DNA from: Bacteroidaceae bacterium
GTDB taxonomy: Bacteria > Bacteroidota > Bacteroidia > Bacteroidales > Bacteroidaceae
Direction of reading: 5' to 3'
Assembly (NCBI GenBank): GCA_024398785.1
Contig: JAKSIO010000011.1
Span: 1-64,000 of the forward strand
Length of the DNA stretch: 64,000 bases
Every line of letters starts with the position of its first letter. The stretch's first letter is position 1. A model generated the notes under the pieces. That model was not told the DNA's origin, did not search any database, and worked only from the letters and a program-made list of their open reading frames with translations. Positions 52,466-62,500 of the stretch are shown here, in pieces. A program made the translations under genes and the position numbers.

Positions 52466-53458
52466 TTATAAATTATGCTCTATGAAGTATAATAAATTAT
52501 TGGGGGATAGTTGTTTCTTGAAGTCGGTTGAATATGAAACATATTTATTCAACCATTCAGGAGATTCATTTGATTTCAAAAATGTATTTAAAAAATGCAT
52601 AGATTCAGGATGATAGTAGCATGAATCGACCAAACTAGCATTGTTTGTCAACAAGTGTCTATCGTTCATTATACTATCCCATACCCTTGGGGTATATCCA
52701 TCTGCATTTTCTTGCATAATATCAACTATACACTTGCACCTTCGACTACACCTGAGATTTTCTTCATACGAGAAACATTTTGTCGGATAGTGAATACCAT
52801 TTATCCGAGGTGAGTTTTCTGGCATGTCAAAAAGATAAAAGTCGCATTGAAGGCCTAATAACGTAGCTTTATTATATATTTGATATATCAATTCATATCT
52901 TGTTTTCGCCTTTCCACAGAAATAAAGATCATATTTCTTTTCATCTTGAACTTGTATATCATAATATGACATAGGCGTAGGATAATAGAGCATACCGTAT
53001 TTTTGGCAATCTCCTTTATCGTAAGAGATAAGCAAATCAAAGTTATTTCTGCACTTCTTAATGTCAAGATAACAATTCCGTTCAACAATATCCTGCATGT
53101 ACAAGATAATCTTAAGTTTAGGATATGTAGCTCTAAGATATTGTATATAAGAAGATTGAAAGATTTCTTCCGTACAGCCAAAAAATATAAAACAGATTTT
53201 TTGCTCTCTACAGAAATCGTGAGGAAACAAGTGTTTGAATGTATATCTTTTAAATGGTTCTTTTACTATTCTGTTCACTTTCCTTGAGAATGTTAACCGA
53301 ATTAGCAATTTTGAAAGGAAAGATTTTTGTCTAGACAATCTAGTAGGGAAATAAACTACTGAAGCATTGTTTTGAAAATCCTTATACCCAAAATCATAGT
53401 AACCACCAGCAATATTATTACAGACGATAAACTTATACTCTAAGTTTTCTTTTTCCAT
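52466..53458 (-). CDS. Putative glycosyltransferase (CgeB-like GT-B)
   Basis: About 330 residues. LKIILYMQDIV, LLISYDKGDCQKYGMLYYPT, KKYDLYFCGKAKTRYELIYQ and the C-terminal CKCIVDIMQENADGYTPRVW resemble CgeB-like and related GT-B glycosyltransferases. The start lies inside the wzx 3' end; the ATG at 53458 gives a 26-base overlap. It is one base from wzy. The acceptor is unknown. Confidence 0.65.
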   Translation of the reverse strand: MEKENLEYKFIVCNNIAGGYYDFGYKDFQNNASVVYFPTRLSRQKSFLSKLLIRLTFSRKVNRIVKEPFKRYTFKHLFPHDFCREQKICFIFFGCTEEIFQSSYIQYLRATYPKLKIILYMQDIVERNCYLDIKKCRNNFDLLISYDKGDCQKYGMLYYPTPMSYYDIQVQDEKKYDLYFCGKAKTRYELIYQIYNKATLLGLQCDFYLFDMPENSPRINGIHYPTKCFSYEENLRCSRRCKCIVDIMQENADGYTPRVWDSIMNDRHLLTNNASLVDSCYYHPESMHFLNTFLKSNESPEWLNKYVSYSTDFKKQLSPNNLLYFIEHNL

Positions 53459-54959
53459 ATGATACAATTAACGATATTACATTTTTACGTTCAGCTTTGT
53501 CCAATAAGACAAACAAAAGACACAACACACATAAAACCGTTGATATGCCTATAGTAATAAATAGTTTTTCAGTACCATCAAAAATTCCGTTTAATGCGAA
53601 AAGAGGTAAACCTGTTAGAAAAATAGTGACAATTATTGGTAACACATCATATCTTATATAATAAAGTAATTTAAAATGAATATTCTTCTTTGAATAATAC
53701 ATTCCTATTAACATATTCAAGATACCTCTAGTCAGTATTCTGCTACCAAACACAAGAGCAGGATACAAACCACACTCTAACAACAAAAATGCACACACTA
53801 AATCTAATGTAAACGAAATCGAAATGGCAATTTGATATCCTTTAATTTTTCCAGATGCAGTAATTGCTGTATTGAATACCCCAGTAGTGGCATCTATGAC
53901 GGAACATATCACTATTAAAGAACAGAATTCCACAGTATATTTTGGTACGTTTCCAAGCCAGATTTCCAAGACATAATCCATATTAACTAACAATGGCAAG
54001 GCAAGAACATACGCTAGAAAGAAAGATACTTTTGATGCTCGGCACATCAAAGTATGCATGTCTTGAAAATTATTTGCCGCATATGTCTTGACTATCTGAG
54101 GATGAAAAGCTGTAGCAAAACTTGACACAAACATACAGACAGCTCCATTAACCTGATTTGCAAATCCCAATGCAGTATTGGCCACAAGTCCAACAAAATT
54201 ATTAAACAAAAGTGACACACCTTGTTGTGTCGCGGTATTAGCTGAAGAACCCAATAAAGTCCAACCAGAAAAAGAAACGATTTTCAAGCAATCATCTTTA
54301 TCCCATTTCCACCAAAATGAGTATCCCTTAAAAGTATGAGAAACATAAACAACAAACACAACTAATATAATTCCTGTAATCAAGAATAACGCTAACCCAT
54401 ATAATTTCAAATGGTCTATTGAAGCGTATCCTATTAATAAGACCAATACCAGTTTCAAGACTATTTCTGCAATTGAAATAGTTGCATACGATTTCATCTT
54501 TTCATGAGCGATAACAACAGATTTAACAGGAATTATCAAAAACCGAAGAGCCAATGTCAATATAGAAAAATGATATACAAATAATGCTGCATTAAAACGT
54601 TCAGGTGGAATGTTTGTAAATTTATATACGACAAATAGACCAAATGTCTCTCCTAAAAATATGATGGCAGCAGCCAAGAGAATATGAATGGTAATACATT
54701 CCGAAAAAATTTTTGAAGGATTCCCGGATTTTTTACCTAATTCATATGTAATAAAACGACTCGTTGCAGTTGTTTGTGCATTTATAAAAAATGCTATAAG
54801 GGTAACTATTCCACCCACAACATTATAAATGCCCAAATCTACCTCTCCAAGTATTTCTAGTATTTTTCTGGAAAGATATAATGAAATTAATAATACAATA
54901 AATGTTCTCGCATATAGCGATATTGTATTCTTAGCTATTAATTTATTGTTTATAGGCAT
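53433..54959 (-). CDS. wzx: Polysaccharide flippase (Wzx, MATE-like fold)
   Basis: About 508 residues with twelve or more membrane helices. MPINNKLIAKNTISLYARTF, DLGIYNVVGGIVTLIAFFIN and VIAHEKMKSYATISIAEIVL are hallmarks of Bacteroidota Wzx flippases, which move undecaprenyl-linked repeat units to the periplasmic face. I prefer the ATG at 54959 to one nine codons upstream. A broken second wzx lies 1.4 kb upstream. Confidence 0.9.
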   Translation of the reverse strand: MPINNKLIAKNTISLYARTFIVLLISLYLSRKILEILGEVDLGIYNVVGGIVTLIAFFINAQTTATSRFITYELGKKSGNPSKIFSECITIHILLAAAIIFLGETFGLFVVYKFTNIPPERFNAALFVYHFSILTLALRFLIIPVKSVVIAHEKMKSYATISIAEIVLKLVLVLLIGYASIDHLKLYGLALFLITGIILVVFVVYVSHTFKGYSFWWKWDKDDCLKIVSFSGWTLLGSSANTATQQGVSLLFNNFVGLVANTALGFANQVNGAVCMFVSSFATAFHPQIVKTYAANNFQDMHTLMCRASKVSFFLAYVLALPLLVNMDYVLEIWLGNVPKYTVEFCSLIVICSVIDATTGVFNTAITASGKIKGYQIAISISFTLDLVCAFLLLECGLYPALVFGSRILTRGILNMLIGMYYSKKNIHFKLLYYIRYDVLPIIVTIFLTGLPLFALNGIFDGTEKLFITIGISTVLCVLCLLFVLLDKAERKNVISLIVSYGKRKLRV

Positions 54960-55179
54960 CTTTACATATACACATTGAGATAACAAGATAAGTACAAAAC
55001 ATTTTCGCTATTCGCTTATTATTCTCAGAATTGTCTGGCATGTTAATCTACTGGCTCTATAGTAGTCTTATTTCCTGAATTTATGTTATTATGTTAAGTC
55101 AAATTGAAATAAAGAACATCAACATCCTTTCTGATTATGTTTGGACGCTTGGAATACTCCATTCTTTAAGAATGATATA

Positions 55180-56235
55180 TTAGCAATCCATAAATGAACT
55201 ATACAACTTAATCAATTGCTCAACAACAGATCTTGTAGTCAAGTTCTGGAGAGCATATCTTTCATTTGACAAGCCTAAAGTTGCATCATTTAATGCATTT
55301 GTTATTGCAACTGGTACGGTTGACAGGTTGTTGGAATCAAACAGATAATTTCCAGTACTTTTTAAGATTCGCCCTACATTTCCATCATCAGGTCCAACAA
55401 TAGGAAGCCCTGCTAACATTGCAAGCGGTACATTTCCTGAATTAAGAATTTTAGTTCTCTGTATAAGCATCACATCAGCTGCTGCTAAATAATATGGAAC
55501 CATATCATCAGGAATATATTCATGCGATATGTGTATGCCATTAAATTTCGCTAGTAGTGTATAGCGAATTGTTCTCTGCAAAACAGTCAAACTACGTCTA
55601 ATATTTTTGCTCCTTATTCTTGCTACATAAAAACCAGGCATCAGGTAATAATAGTCATGAGAACCCAATTGTTTTTTCAAATTAATCACAATATTACGTT
55701 CTTCATCATCTCTAAAACTACCAAAAGACAAAATGCATTTTTTGTTTTGAGGAATATGCAAACGTTTACGAGCTTCTTCTTTCGTGATATTTAAATTGTA
55801 TAACTCATCGTACACATGATGCGCAATTACCACATGTTGCGCTTTGATATTTGGGTATGCACCTTGAAGCAGTTTAATACTTGCTTCACCCAGATGGTGT
55901 ATACAATCACAATTTTCATAAATCAGCTGATATGTCTTGTTTATTGCTATTCCCGAGTCATAATGCGGATGAATATTATGACATGTACACATCAATATAT
56001 GACCTGCACTATGAATAGCCTGAATAACCCGTTGTAATTTTTTACAATCAGGATCAGTATTATCAACTAACAAATTTGGCCATTGTAAATGAACAATATC
56101 ATATATTATTGCATTGTTCCAGAACTCTGATATTGAGCACGTTACATCCAATCCAGTTCTAATCAATCCTTCATAAAGAGTGTTTACATATGGATTGATA
56201 TATGAATTAATATTACATGCTATTAAAACTTTCAT
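55180..56235 (-). CDS. Glycosyltransferase (GT4-like)
   Basis: A 351-residue GT-B protein. N-terminal VLIACNINSYINPYVNTLYE and IVHLQWPNLLVDN, middle KCILSFGSFRDDEERNIVIN, and the C-terminal LIQRTKILNSGNVPLAMLAG donor-site region. The classical EX7E glutamates are replaced (QRTKILNSGN), as in some glucuronosyltransferase-like members. The next gene downstream starts 220 bases later, with no feature seen between. Confidence 0.75.
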   Translation of the reverse strand: MKVLIACNINSYINPYVNTLYEGLIRTGLDVTCSISEFWNNAIIYDIVHLQWPNLLVDNTDPDCKKLQRVIQAIHSAGHILMCTCHNIHPHYDSGIAINKTYQLIYENCDCIHHLGEASIKLLQGAYPNIKAQHVVIAHHVYDELYNLNITKEEARKRLHIPQNKKCILSFGSFRDDEERNIVINLKKQLGSHDYYYLMPGFYVARIRSKNIRRSLTVLQRTIRYTLLAKFNGIHISHEYIPDDMVPYYLAAADVMLIQRTKILNSGNVPLAMLAGLPIVGPDDGNVGRILKSTGNYLFDSNNLSTVPVAITNALNDATLGLSNERYALQNLTTRSVVEQLIKLYSSFMDC

Positions 56236-56347
56236 AATTCACGCTCTTTTGAATAAAATTCTCAATCAAAGGCGGAAATTGCTCACCGCTAAGCCAGCAA
56301 TAATGGATAATTTTTGGTATCATAATTAATTCTTATTTTAGAAAATT
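56235..56347 (-). pseudogene. Duplicated 5' fragment of the GT32 gene
   Basis: Bases 56259-56347 repeat 57367-57455 exactly by eye. They include the start codon and first 21 codons of the GT32 gene (MIPKIIHYCWLSGEQFPPLI) and 24 bases of its leader. After the duplication the frame continues for about 15 unrelated codons and stops inside the GT4 gene. It brings a start region in front of the downstream gene. Confidence 0.85.
56259..56347 (-). repeat. 89-bp direct repeat, copy 1 (copy 2 at 57367-57455)
   Basis: Identical by eye over 89 bases at an offset of 1108, with mismatches immediately beyond both ends. The two copies bound the wzx relic and the GT32 gene, so recombination between them would delete or amplify that 1.1-kb segment. 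Confidence 0.9.
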
Positions 56348-56671
56348 AGACGATCTCCATCAAATGCCATAACAGCAAAACATATTGCCAATCTAAGTAT
56401 TGCCTCTGCAATACTGACATATGCGTATATACCCATCTTCTCGTGGGCAACAATCAACGAATTGTATGGTGAACTGATAAGTCCAATAACAAGAGTTATT
56501 AGCGAAAATTGGAATACCCAAAATGCGGCAGTTTCTCTTCCCTCCGGTATATTTGTTCCACATTTGAGAAACCACAATCCTAATACCTCAAGCACTAAAA
56601 CCGCAATGACAGACATAATAATCTGCGCATTGACAGAAGTAGAGAACATATTTTTCAGAATTATCTGCCAT
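56348..56671 (-). pseudogene. Internally deleted second wzx relic
   Basis: The ATG at 56671 overlaps the GT32 stop and begins MADNSE, the usual start of Bacteroidota flippases. Immediately afterwards the sequence jumps frame to about 105 codons matching residues about 85-190 of the intact flippase (KNMFSTSVNAQIIMSVIAVL ... YNSLIVAHEKMGIYAYVSIA). It ends at GDRLI, where the 89-base GT32 duplication is joined. Front and back of the gene are missing, so it is non-functional. Confidence 0.8.
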
Positions 56672-57431
56672 TCAATTTGACTTTGTATCTGATGTATTTC
56701 TTCAATCGGGAGTACGTTGATACTTTTCTCCACGACCCTGCACAACAATGTATTGCCAGGTAATTGGATTTAGACTCCCAAATACTTCCTATATGCCCAC
56801 CTATGCACGTAGATGGATAAATTATGAAATCATCATCAAGGTGCTGTTCCTGATCCATGTACCTGAAACCGAATTTCACGGCTACCGATGCCAAGACATC
56901 TGGGGCTATTATTTTGTTGTCAAGTGTACCGTCGTCCTGTCTGAAATGCCTACCATTGTAATGGTTCAGACAAGCTTCGATATACGGATGTCCTTTTTCA
57001 GATGCTATTACTGCAGCCTGAATACCACACCCACTGACAACATCCGTATCTGCCAACAAGTTACCGTTACTGTCAATTATGTTATTTTGAACGGACTCTT
57101 CATGTTTTCTATTGTTGAACTCAACAGCAGAAAAGCCTCTGCAGTTCAGGAAATCGTCAAATGAGCGGTTGACAAACACATCAGAATCCAGATATATACC
57201 GCCCTCATTGTAGATAGCATACAGTCTGATGTAATCAGCCGCAAATGCCCATTTTCTCTCTTCACAGGCCTCCTTTACGTAGGGAACACTATTTATATCA
57301 AAATTGGAAGTATCCCATTTCTTTATTTGATAATCAGGCAATTTTTCCTTCCACGAAGCAATACACTTCTCAATCAAAGGCGGAAATTGCTCACCGCTAA
57401 GCCAGCAATAATGGATAATTTTTGGTATCAT
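56661..57431 (-). CDS. Glycosyltransferase family 32 (capsular)
   Basis: 256 residues. MIPKIIHYCWLSGEQFPP starts the GT32 fold and GGIYLDSDVFVNRSFDDFLN (about 91-110) has the DXD motif. Similar to the GT32 at 36 kb but not identical, so the two probably act on different linkages. A conserved His-rich C-terminal AIHCCAGSW segment is present. Its 5' end is duplicated at 56.3 kb. Confidence 0.9.
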   Translation of the reverse strand: MIPKIIHYCWLSGEQFPPLIEKCIASWKEKLPDYQIKKWDTSNFDINSVPYVKEACEERKWAFAADYIRLYAIYNEGGIYLDSDVFVNRSFDDFLNCRGFSAVEFNNRKHEESVQNNIIDSNGNLLADTDVVSGCGIQAAVIASEKGHPYIEACLNHYNGRHFRQDDGTLDNKIIAPDVLASVAVKFGFRYMDQEQHLDDDFIIYPSTCIGGHIGSIWESKSNYLAIHCCAGSWRKVSTYSRLKKYIRYKVKLNGR

Positions 57432-57670
57432 AATTAATTCTTATTTTAGAAAATTGGAGACAAAAAGCCATCTCCGCACTATGATGTGCGGGAAATCAGG
57501 TCCGGACTGCATTAATATTTGTTCATTCAGTTCTGCGGGACTCTTGCGACAAACGAAAGAGTATTTTCCGTGGACCTTTCAGATTACTCAGGCATTTTTG
57601 CCTAGCCAGTATTCTAAATGTGTAAAGATACAGATTTTTTCAATACGCTGTTGTATAAAACAGGCACAAA

Positions 57671-58606
57671 TCACTTTTTGAACAAGCGTTCCAAAGACAA
57701 GACTGCAGCTCTTAATACCATTCCTATTGACACGCCATATTTTTTCCTGTTGGCTATCCAATAGAAGACTTTGTATTTGTGCTGTGTTATGGAATCCAAT
57801 ATATGTGAGAAACGGAATCTGCTGGCAAATTGCGGTATAAGTCTTTCTAATGACTGCAGTTCTTCCTTTTCAAACTCACTTTCAGGTTTTTGTTTTGAGA
57901 CAAAATCTGTAAGCCATTGTGCTGTTTGGAGTATAGCCTCCAGTTTTTTCTCATAATTACCGGAGCCGCTGATTGAACAGTTGCTCATTCTAAAACAGAA
58001 TGTGGGTTTCTGGATATTATAAACTCCATTAGGACATCCCATAATGAAAGATATTACACCATCTGCCGCCCATGCGTACGGCAGATAATAATATCCGCCC
58101 TCGCTTCTGAGCCGTTCAGTCCTGTAACAGAAATCGCCAATAAACTGTTCACGGCCCTCCAATGACTGTATAATATTGCCGTATGCACTGGTATACTCAG
58201 GACGGTCCGGACAGAGTTTGATAAAGTTTCCCTGTTCATCTATAAGTTTTGTTCTGACATGGAATGCATCAAACTCAGGATGTGCACTTATTGCTACAGC
58301 ATACTCTTCAAGACAGGACGGGAGTAGTATGTCATCATCGCCCATACAGATTACCCACTCTCCCAAGCAATAGCCAAGACAGATATTCCAGTTATCCACA
58401 AGGTTTTCTGCTCCGCAGTTAGTAGCATTGCGGTAGTAGCGTATGCGCGTATCAGAGAAACTGTCCACCACAGATTTCAAATCGTGCGGTGAACAGTCAT
58501 CTACAATTATCAGTTCATAATCCTGATATGTCTGATTCAAAACACTCCCTATTGCCTCTTTCAGGAACTGTTTTTTATAGGCAGGGATTGTTATTGAAAA
58601 TTTCAT
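57671..58606 (-). CDS. Glycosyltransferase family 2
   Basis: 311 residues, GT-A. FSITIPAYKKQFLKEAIGSV, LIIVDDCSPHDL and EWVICMGDDDILLPSCLEEY carry the nucleotide-sugar and metal (DDD) motifs. The C-terminus is basic and helical. Its ATG directly follows the stop of the secreted esterase gene, so they may be co-transcribed. It is the most upstream glycosyltransferase of the locus, and the 239-base gap after it (57432-57670) shows no gene. Confidence 0.88.
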   Translation of the reverse strand: MKFSITIPAYKKQFLKEAIGSVLNQTYQDYELIIVDDCSPHDLKSVVDSFSDTRIRYYRNATNCGAENLVDNWNICLGYCLGEWVICMGDDDILLPSCLEEYAVAISAHPEFDAFHVRTKLIDEQGNFIKLCPDRPEYTSAYGNIIQSLEGREQFIGDFCYRTERLRSEGGYYYLPYAWAADGVISFIMGCPNGVYNIQKPTFCFRMSNCSISGSGNYEKKLEAILQTAQWLTDFVSKQKPESEFEKEELQSLERLIPQFASRFRFSHILDSITQHKYKVFYWIANRKKYGVSIGMVLRAAVLSLERLFKK

Positions 58607-59428
58607 TTAATAACCAAGGTCTGAAAGTGCGGCAGCACCGTAGCGGCGGCCAAGTTCGCGGTAACCTTTTGCGCTGAAGTGCAGATGGTCAAAACCGCAT
58701 TCGCAGCCGTAAGCCGGTATCACGCGGGCCATCGGGATTACTGAAGGAAGGGCACGTACAGTACCGTTGTGTGCAGCGCACTGGCCTTTCTGGTCTGCGG
58801 CTACAACTTCGCCTGCATAGAGAGGAATTGAGTTTGGCTCAAGATTGAGTTGCTCAAGAATGTCGTTATAAACCTTGCGTACATTAAGAGGCCACTGTGG
58901 GTCTGCTGTATTGGTTTCGCCCTGGTGCAGAAGGATGCCCTTAATCACACCGTCTTTCTGAGCGGCTTTGGCGGCATCGATAAATGCTTTGTAGGCATCG
59001 CCTCCATATTCTTTAATCATGTTCTGCATCCAACCTGCCTGTTTTGGAATATACTCCTGGTATTTGTCTTTGTCAAACAAATCTATTGAGCAGCCGCCAA
59101 CTGCAACTACAACAACACCAACCTTGATCTCTTTCGGAAGAGCGCTTACAAGTGTGCGGCCAAAGTAGTCAACCGGTGTAAGACCTGTGTTGCAACGTAC
59201 CAATGGTGGTACAGCGGTGCGCCACTGCCCTGCTTTGTTTTCGCCGCAGTCAACTACCTGATAGGTCTGGAAACGTGGATCAATGTTTTCCTTGTCCTGT
59301 GGTTGGATACGTGCGTTGCCCTCCATATTGGACTGGCCAAAGCAAAGATAGATGTAGAAGTTTGGATCCTGTGCATTGATGGCAAGAACAGCCATAAGCA
59401 TAAGGGAAAGAACAAATGATTTTTTCAT
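58607..59428 (-). CDS. Secreted SASA/CE6-like carbohydrate esterase
   Basis: 273 residues with a signal peptide (MKKSFVLSLMLMAVLAINAQ). The SASA-domain catalytic elements are visible: nucleophile Ser in LCFGQSNMEG (about 35), HQGETN, and the C-terminal Asp/His in DHLHFSAKGYRELG. Such enzymes deacetylate sialic acids or xylan-type sugars. A role in trimming an acetylated glycan is inferred. A TAAATTTG promoter box precedes it; it lies 98 bases after sprA. Confidence 0.85.
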   Translation of the reverse strand: MKKSFVLSLMLMAVLAINAQDPNFYIYLCFGQSNMEGNARIQPQDKENIDPRFQTYQVVDCGENKAGQWRTAVPPLVRCNTGLTPVDYFGRTLVSALPKEIKVGVVVVAVGGCSIDLFDKDKYQEYIPKQAGWMQNMIKEYGGDAYKAFIDAAKAAQKDGVIKGILLHQGETNTADPQWPLNVRKVYNDILEQLNLEPNSIPLYAGEVVAADQKGQCAAHNGTVRALPSVIPMARVIPAYGCECGFDHLHFSAKGYRELGRRYGAAALSDLGY

Positions 59429-59496
59429 TTTTGTAAGTATTTAAAGTTTGATTGTTCTCTGTTTTTTCCAAAAAGGCGTTCGCTTTTTGAAGTTTT

Positions 59497-59504
59497 CAAA
59501 TTTA
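59497..59504 (-). promoter_or_regulatory. -7 promoter box of the esterase gene
   Basis: TAAATTTG on the minus strand matches TAnnTTTG, between sprA and the esterase. The leader would be about 65 bases. Confidence 0.6.
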
Positions 59505-59526
59505 TAAAATATTTCTCAAGAGATAA

Positions 59527-62500
59527 TCAGCGAGCCAAAGAAAATTTGAGAGTCATTCCAAAGTCATGTGTTGATGTTGGGAATGCGCTGGTTGTCACAA
59601 GCGGGAAATTGCTCTGGTAGTCGTAATACAGACTCATGGTAAGCATACGGCTCCATGTATAATCTGCCTTGAATGCAAATCTGACGGCACGGTTTCCGCT
59701 GGTTGCCTGTGTGTACTGTTTGGCTATATTTCTGTTCAAGGCACTCTGGTTGCGCAATGAAAAATCAAGGTTGATGTCAAGGTCGTTGCTAATCTTGTTA
59801 TTGCCTGTTCCCGGCTTTGCGCCAAAGAGTTTGAGTCCTACTATTTTGTAGCCTGCTCCTACTACAATATCGTCCGATGTGGTTTCCATTATCTGCTGTG
59901 CCGACATGCTCAGATTAAGAACGCGTGTTTTTCTGTATTCAAGTCTTGCACTGACATTGTTCTGCATTGTACAGCTTACGCCTATCAACGGTACAAAGCT
60001 TTCGTTGATAGAGACTGTGTTTATGTTGTACATGCTGCTCGGTATAGGATTTCCTGTCTGGACATTTGAGATAAAGCCTAAACCGTCCATGTATTCATGG
60101 AACGATGCGTAGGTGCTGTACTGTCCCATACTGAACTGACTTTTGTACGCATGGTTTATGTTGAAACTCTTGAATACTTTCTGGAATGCGGCAAGTTTTG
60201 ACAGACCTCCGTATGACAGAGTCCAGTTAGGCAGCATGGCAAACAGTCTTGGGAATATATCCAGAGAATGTTTGGATGCATTTCCTCCGGTATATGCGGC
60301 AAGGAATGCCGGTATCATGACATCGGCACTGTATTTGTCAACGCCGCCGTAGGTTTCAGGGTCGAATTTCTTGCCGCCCTCTCCTGTCATTGATTCCGGA
60401 TATACGGCACCTGCATACTGTGCCTGAACACGTGCCTGGACAATATCAAGATTTCTGACAAAACGGTCAAATGTTTTTGATGCGTAACCGCGTTTGGCAT
60501 TATGACCTTCAAAGCAGCTGCCCATTGATATTGTTGTCATTGACATTGAGCCAGAGTATGTGTTGGTTCTGGCATCGAAGGCAATCTGCGTGGTTGTGCT
60601 GTATGACCTGTTCCAGCTGGAGTTGACATCTATACGGAAGTTGTTGAACGGCTCAAGGTTAACCTGAACATTCACGTTATGTGACCTGTTGTAGTTTGTG
60701 GTGTAGGACAAACTCCTGTCTCTTACCAGCCAGCCGTTGTCATAAGCCTTGTCTATAAACTCCTGACCTGTGGCACCAAAGGCGAAAGCAAGACCCGGAG
60801 CCAGACCGCTGGCATTGTTCTGTCCGAACGCAGCCCCTATGTTGGGTGCAAAGCCCGGAAGCGATGTAGAATAGTTGCCCTTGTAGGTAATGTTTATGCG
60901 GCGTATCATCATGAGCATGCGTGCGGTTCCCATAAGCAGCATGCGGGTATTTTCGTTCAGTTTATCCCCTTTTGGGTCTGCAGGTTGCGGCTTTACAACA
61001 ACGCGAGCGTGTATTGAGTCTTTTGCACGCAATTCCACAGTATTTTCATCAATGGTCTTCACCTTGACGCTGTACTTTGTGCCGTCGGCCAGAATCACGC
61101 TGACAATGGGTTTTGTTGAATTCTGGTTATGGCTTACAACAATTTTCTGGCCGGGAACAAGATCCATCTCCTGTGAATACTGCTTGGTTGTATTTGTTGC
61201 AGGTTTCTTTTGCAGAGCAGGATTCTTAGCTGCAGCAGTACGTTTGTCACGTATTTTCTGCATTTCCTGCAGCATATTCTTTACACCAGGAATAAAGTTG
61301 TACAATGTTTCAAAGTTCAGATGGGCATTGGCACCTATGGTTCTGCTATTGTTTATGGTGTTTCCGTAGTTCATTCCGTTCTTCTGGGTTGTGCCACGCT
61401 TCCATGCGTATGCACTGGAATAGCTGGCATCGCTCTTGAGCCAAGAGAATATTGAAAATTTGTCCAACGGAATCTGATATGAAGCGCTGAAGTTCTGCTG
61501 ATAGTCAAGCGGGTTGCCCAATTTTTCAAGACTGTGGCGCACGGAGTCCTTCCACATGGTGTACTGATCCGGATATATAGCTTTGTTTACAACAACATAC
61601 GGTTCTTCAATCTCGGCGCGCGTAGCTGTAGAAATATTCATTTTCAACGATGAAAACAGATCCCAGCGCATGGAGAATTTTCTGTTCCAGTAATACTGTT
61701 GTGAGAAACGTACCGGAATGCTGTTTTCTCCGCCGAAACGGATAGTGCTCATGTCACGGTCCTGGATTTCGTAGTAGTTGCGCTGCAGGTCGGTATTGAA
61801 CTGAACACTCTGCGGCAGCCAGTTTACCTGCAGTGCACAGAGAGCGTTGCCCCACTTTTCCTTTACAAACGGTTTCCACGGTTTGTATTGAGGTTCATAC
61901 TGATATGTCAGGGCAACACGCCAGTCAAGCTGACGTTCATATTCTATTGTACCGGACCTGTTGTTTTCTACAGAATGAGAGAAATCAAACTTGAAGTTGG
62001 CCGGATCATACGGCATGTGACGTTTTTTGCTGTAAATATTGACCTTGGCTCCGGTAATGCTGAAATTTTTCTGTTCACTCACTGTCGATGCCAACTTTTT
62101 GATGGAATCTGAACTGTTTTTCAGTTCTACATCGGTGTCAAACGGGTTGTATTGCGGACTGGACTGTTCCTTGGTATAGGAATAGTACACAGGAATTGAC
62201 ACTTTAGCCTTTGCCGGCAGCAGACGGCCTGCATCACCGCTGGTTGTAACCGAATATTTGTAGTAGTCATCAAGGCTGCGGCTGGCCACCTTGTCTTCAA
62301 GGCCGCCGAATCCGTGCGTATGCATCTGGCCGTTCATGTCTACATTGGCAACATCGGCAAGTTTTATGTTAAGCGTGCTTTGTGCAGCCATTCCACCGTT
62401 ACTTTCGTACCCGCACAGACGCAATTCATTTACCCAGACTTCGGCATCTTTGGTATTCTGGCTGTTGTTGCGCATACCAATCATAATGGCGCGCACATTT

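Noticed and set aside
54987..55179. Feature in the 193-base gap between wzx and the GT4 gene
   Set aside because: AT-rich sequence with no ORF, hairpin or promoter box that stands out.
57432..57670. A gene or strong promoter in the 239-base gap upstream of GT32
   Set aside because: No frame gives a credible product, and the best minus-strand promoter candidate (TATCTTTA) misses the final G of the consensus.
59461..59490. Possible terminator between sprA and the esterase (AAAAAGGCG...CTTTTT)
   Set aside because: The stem needs a bulge and a two-base loop; too weak to call.
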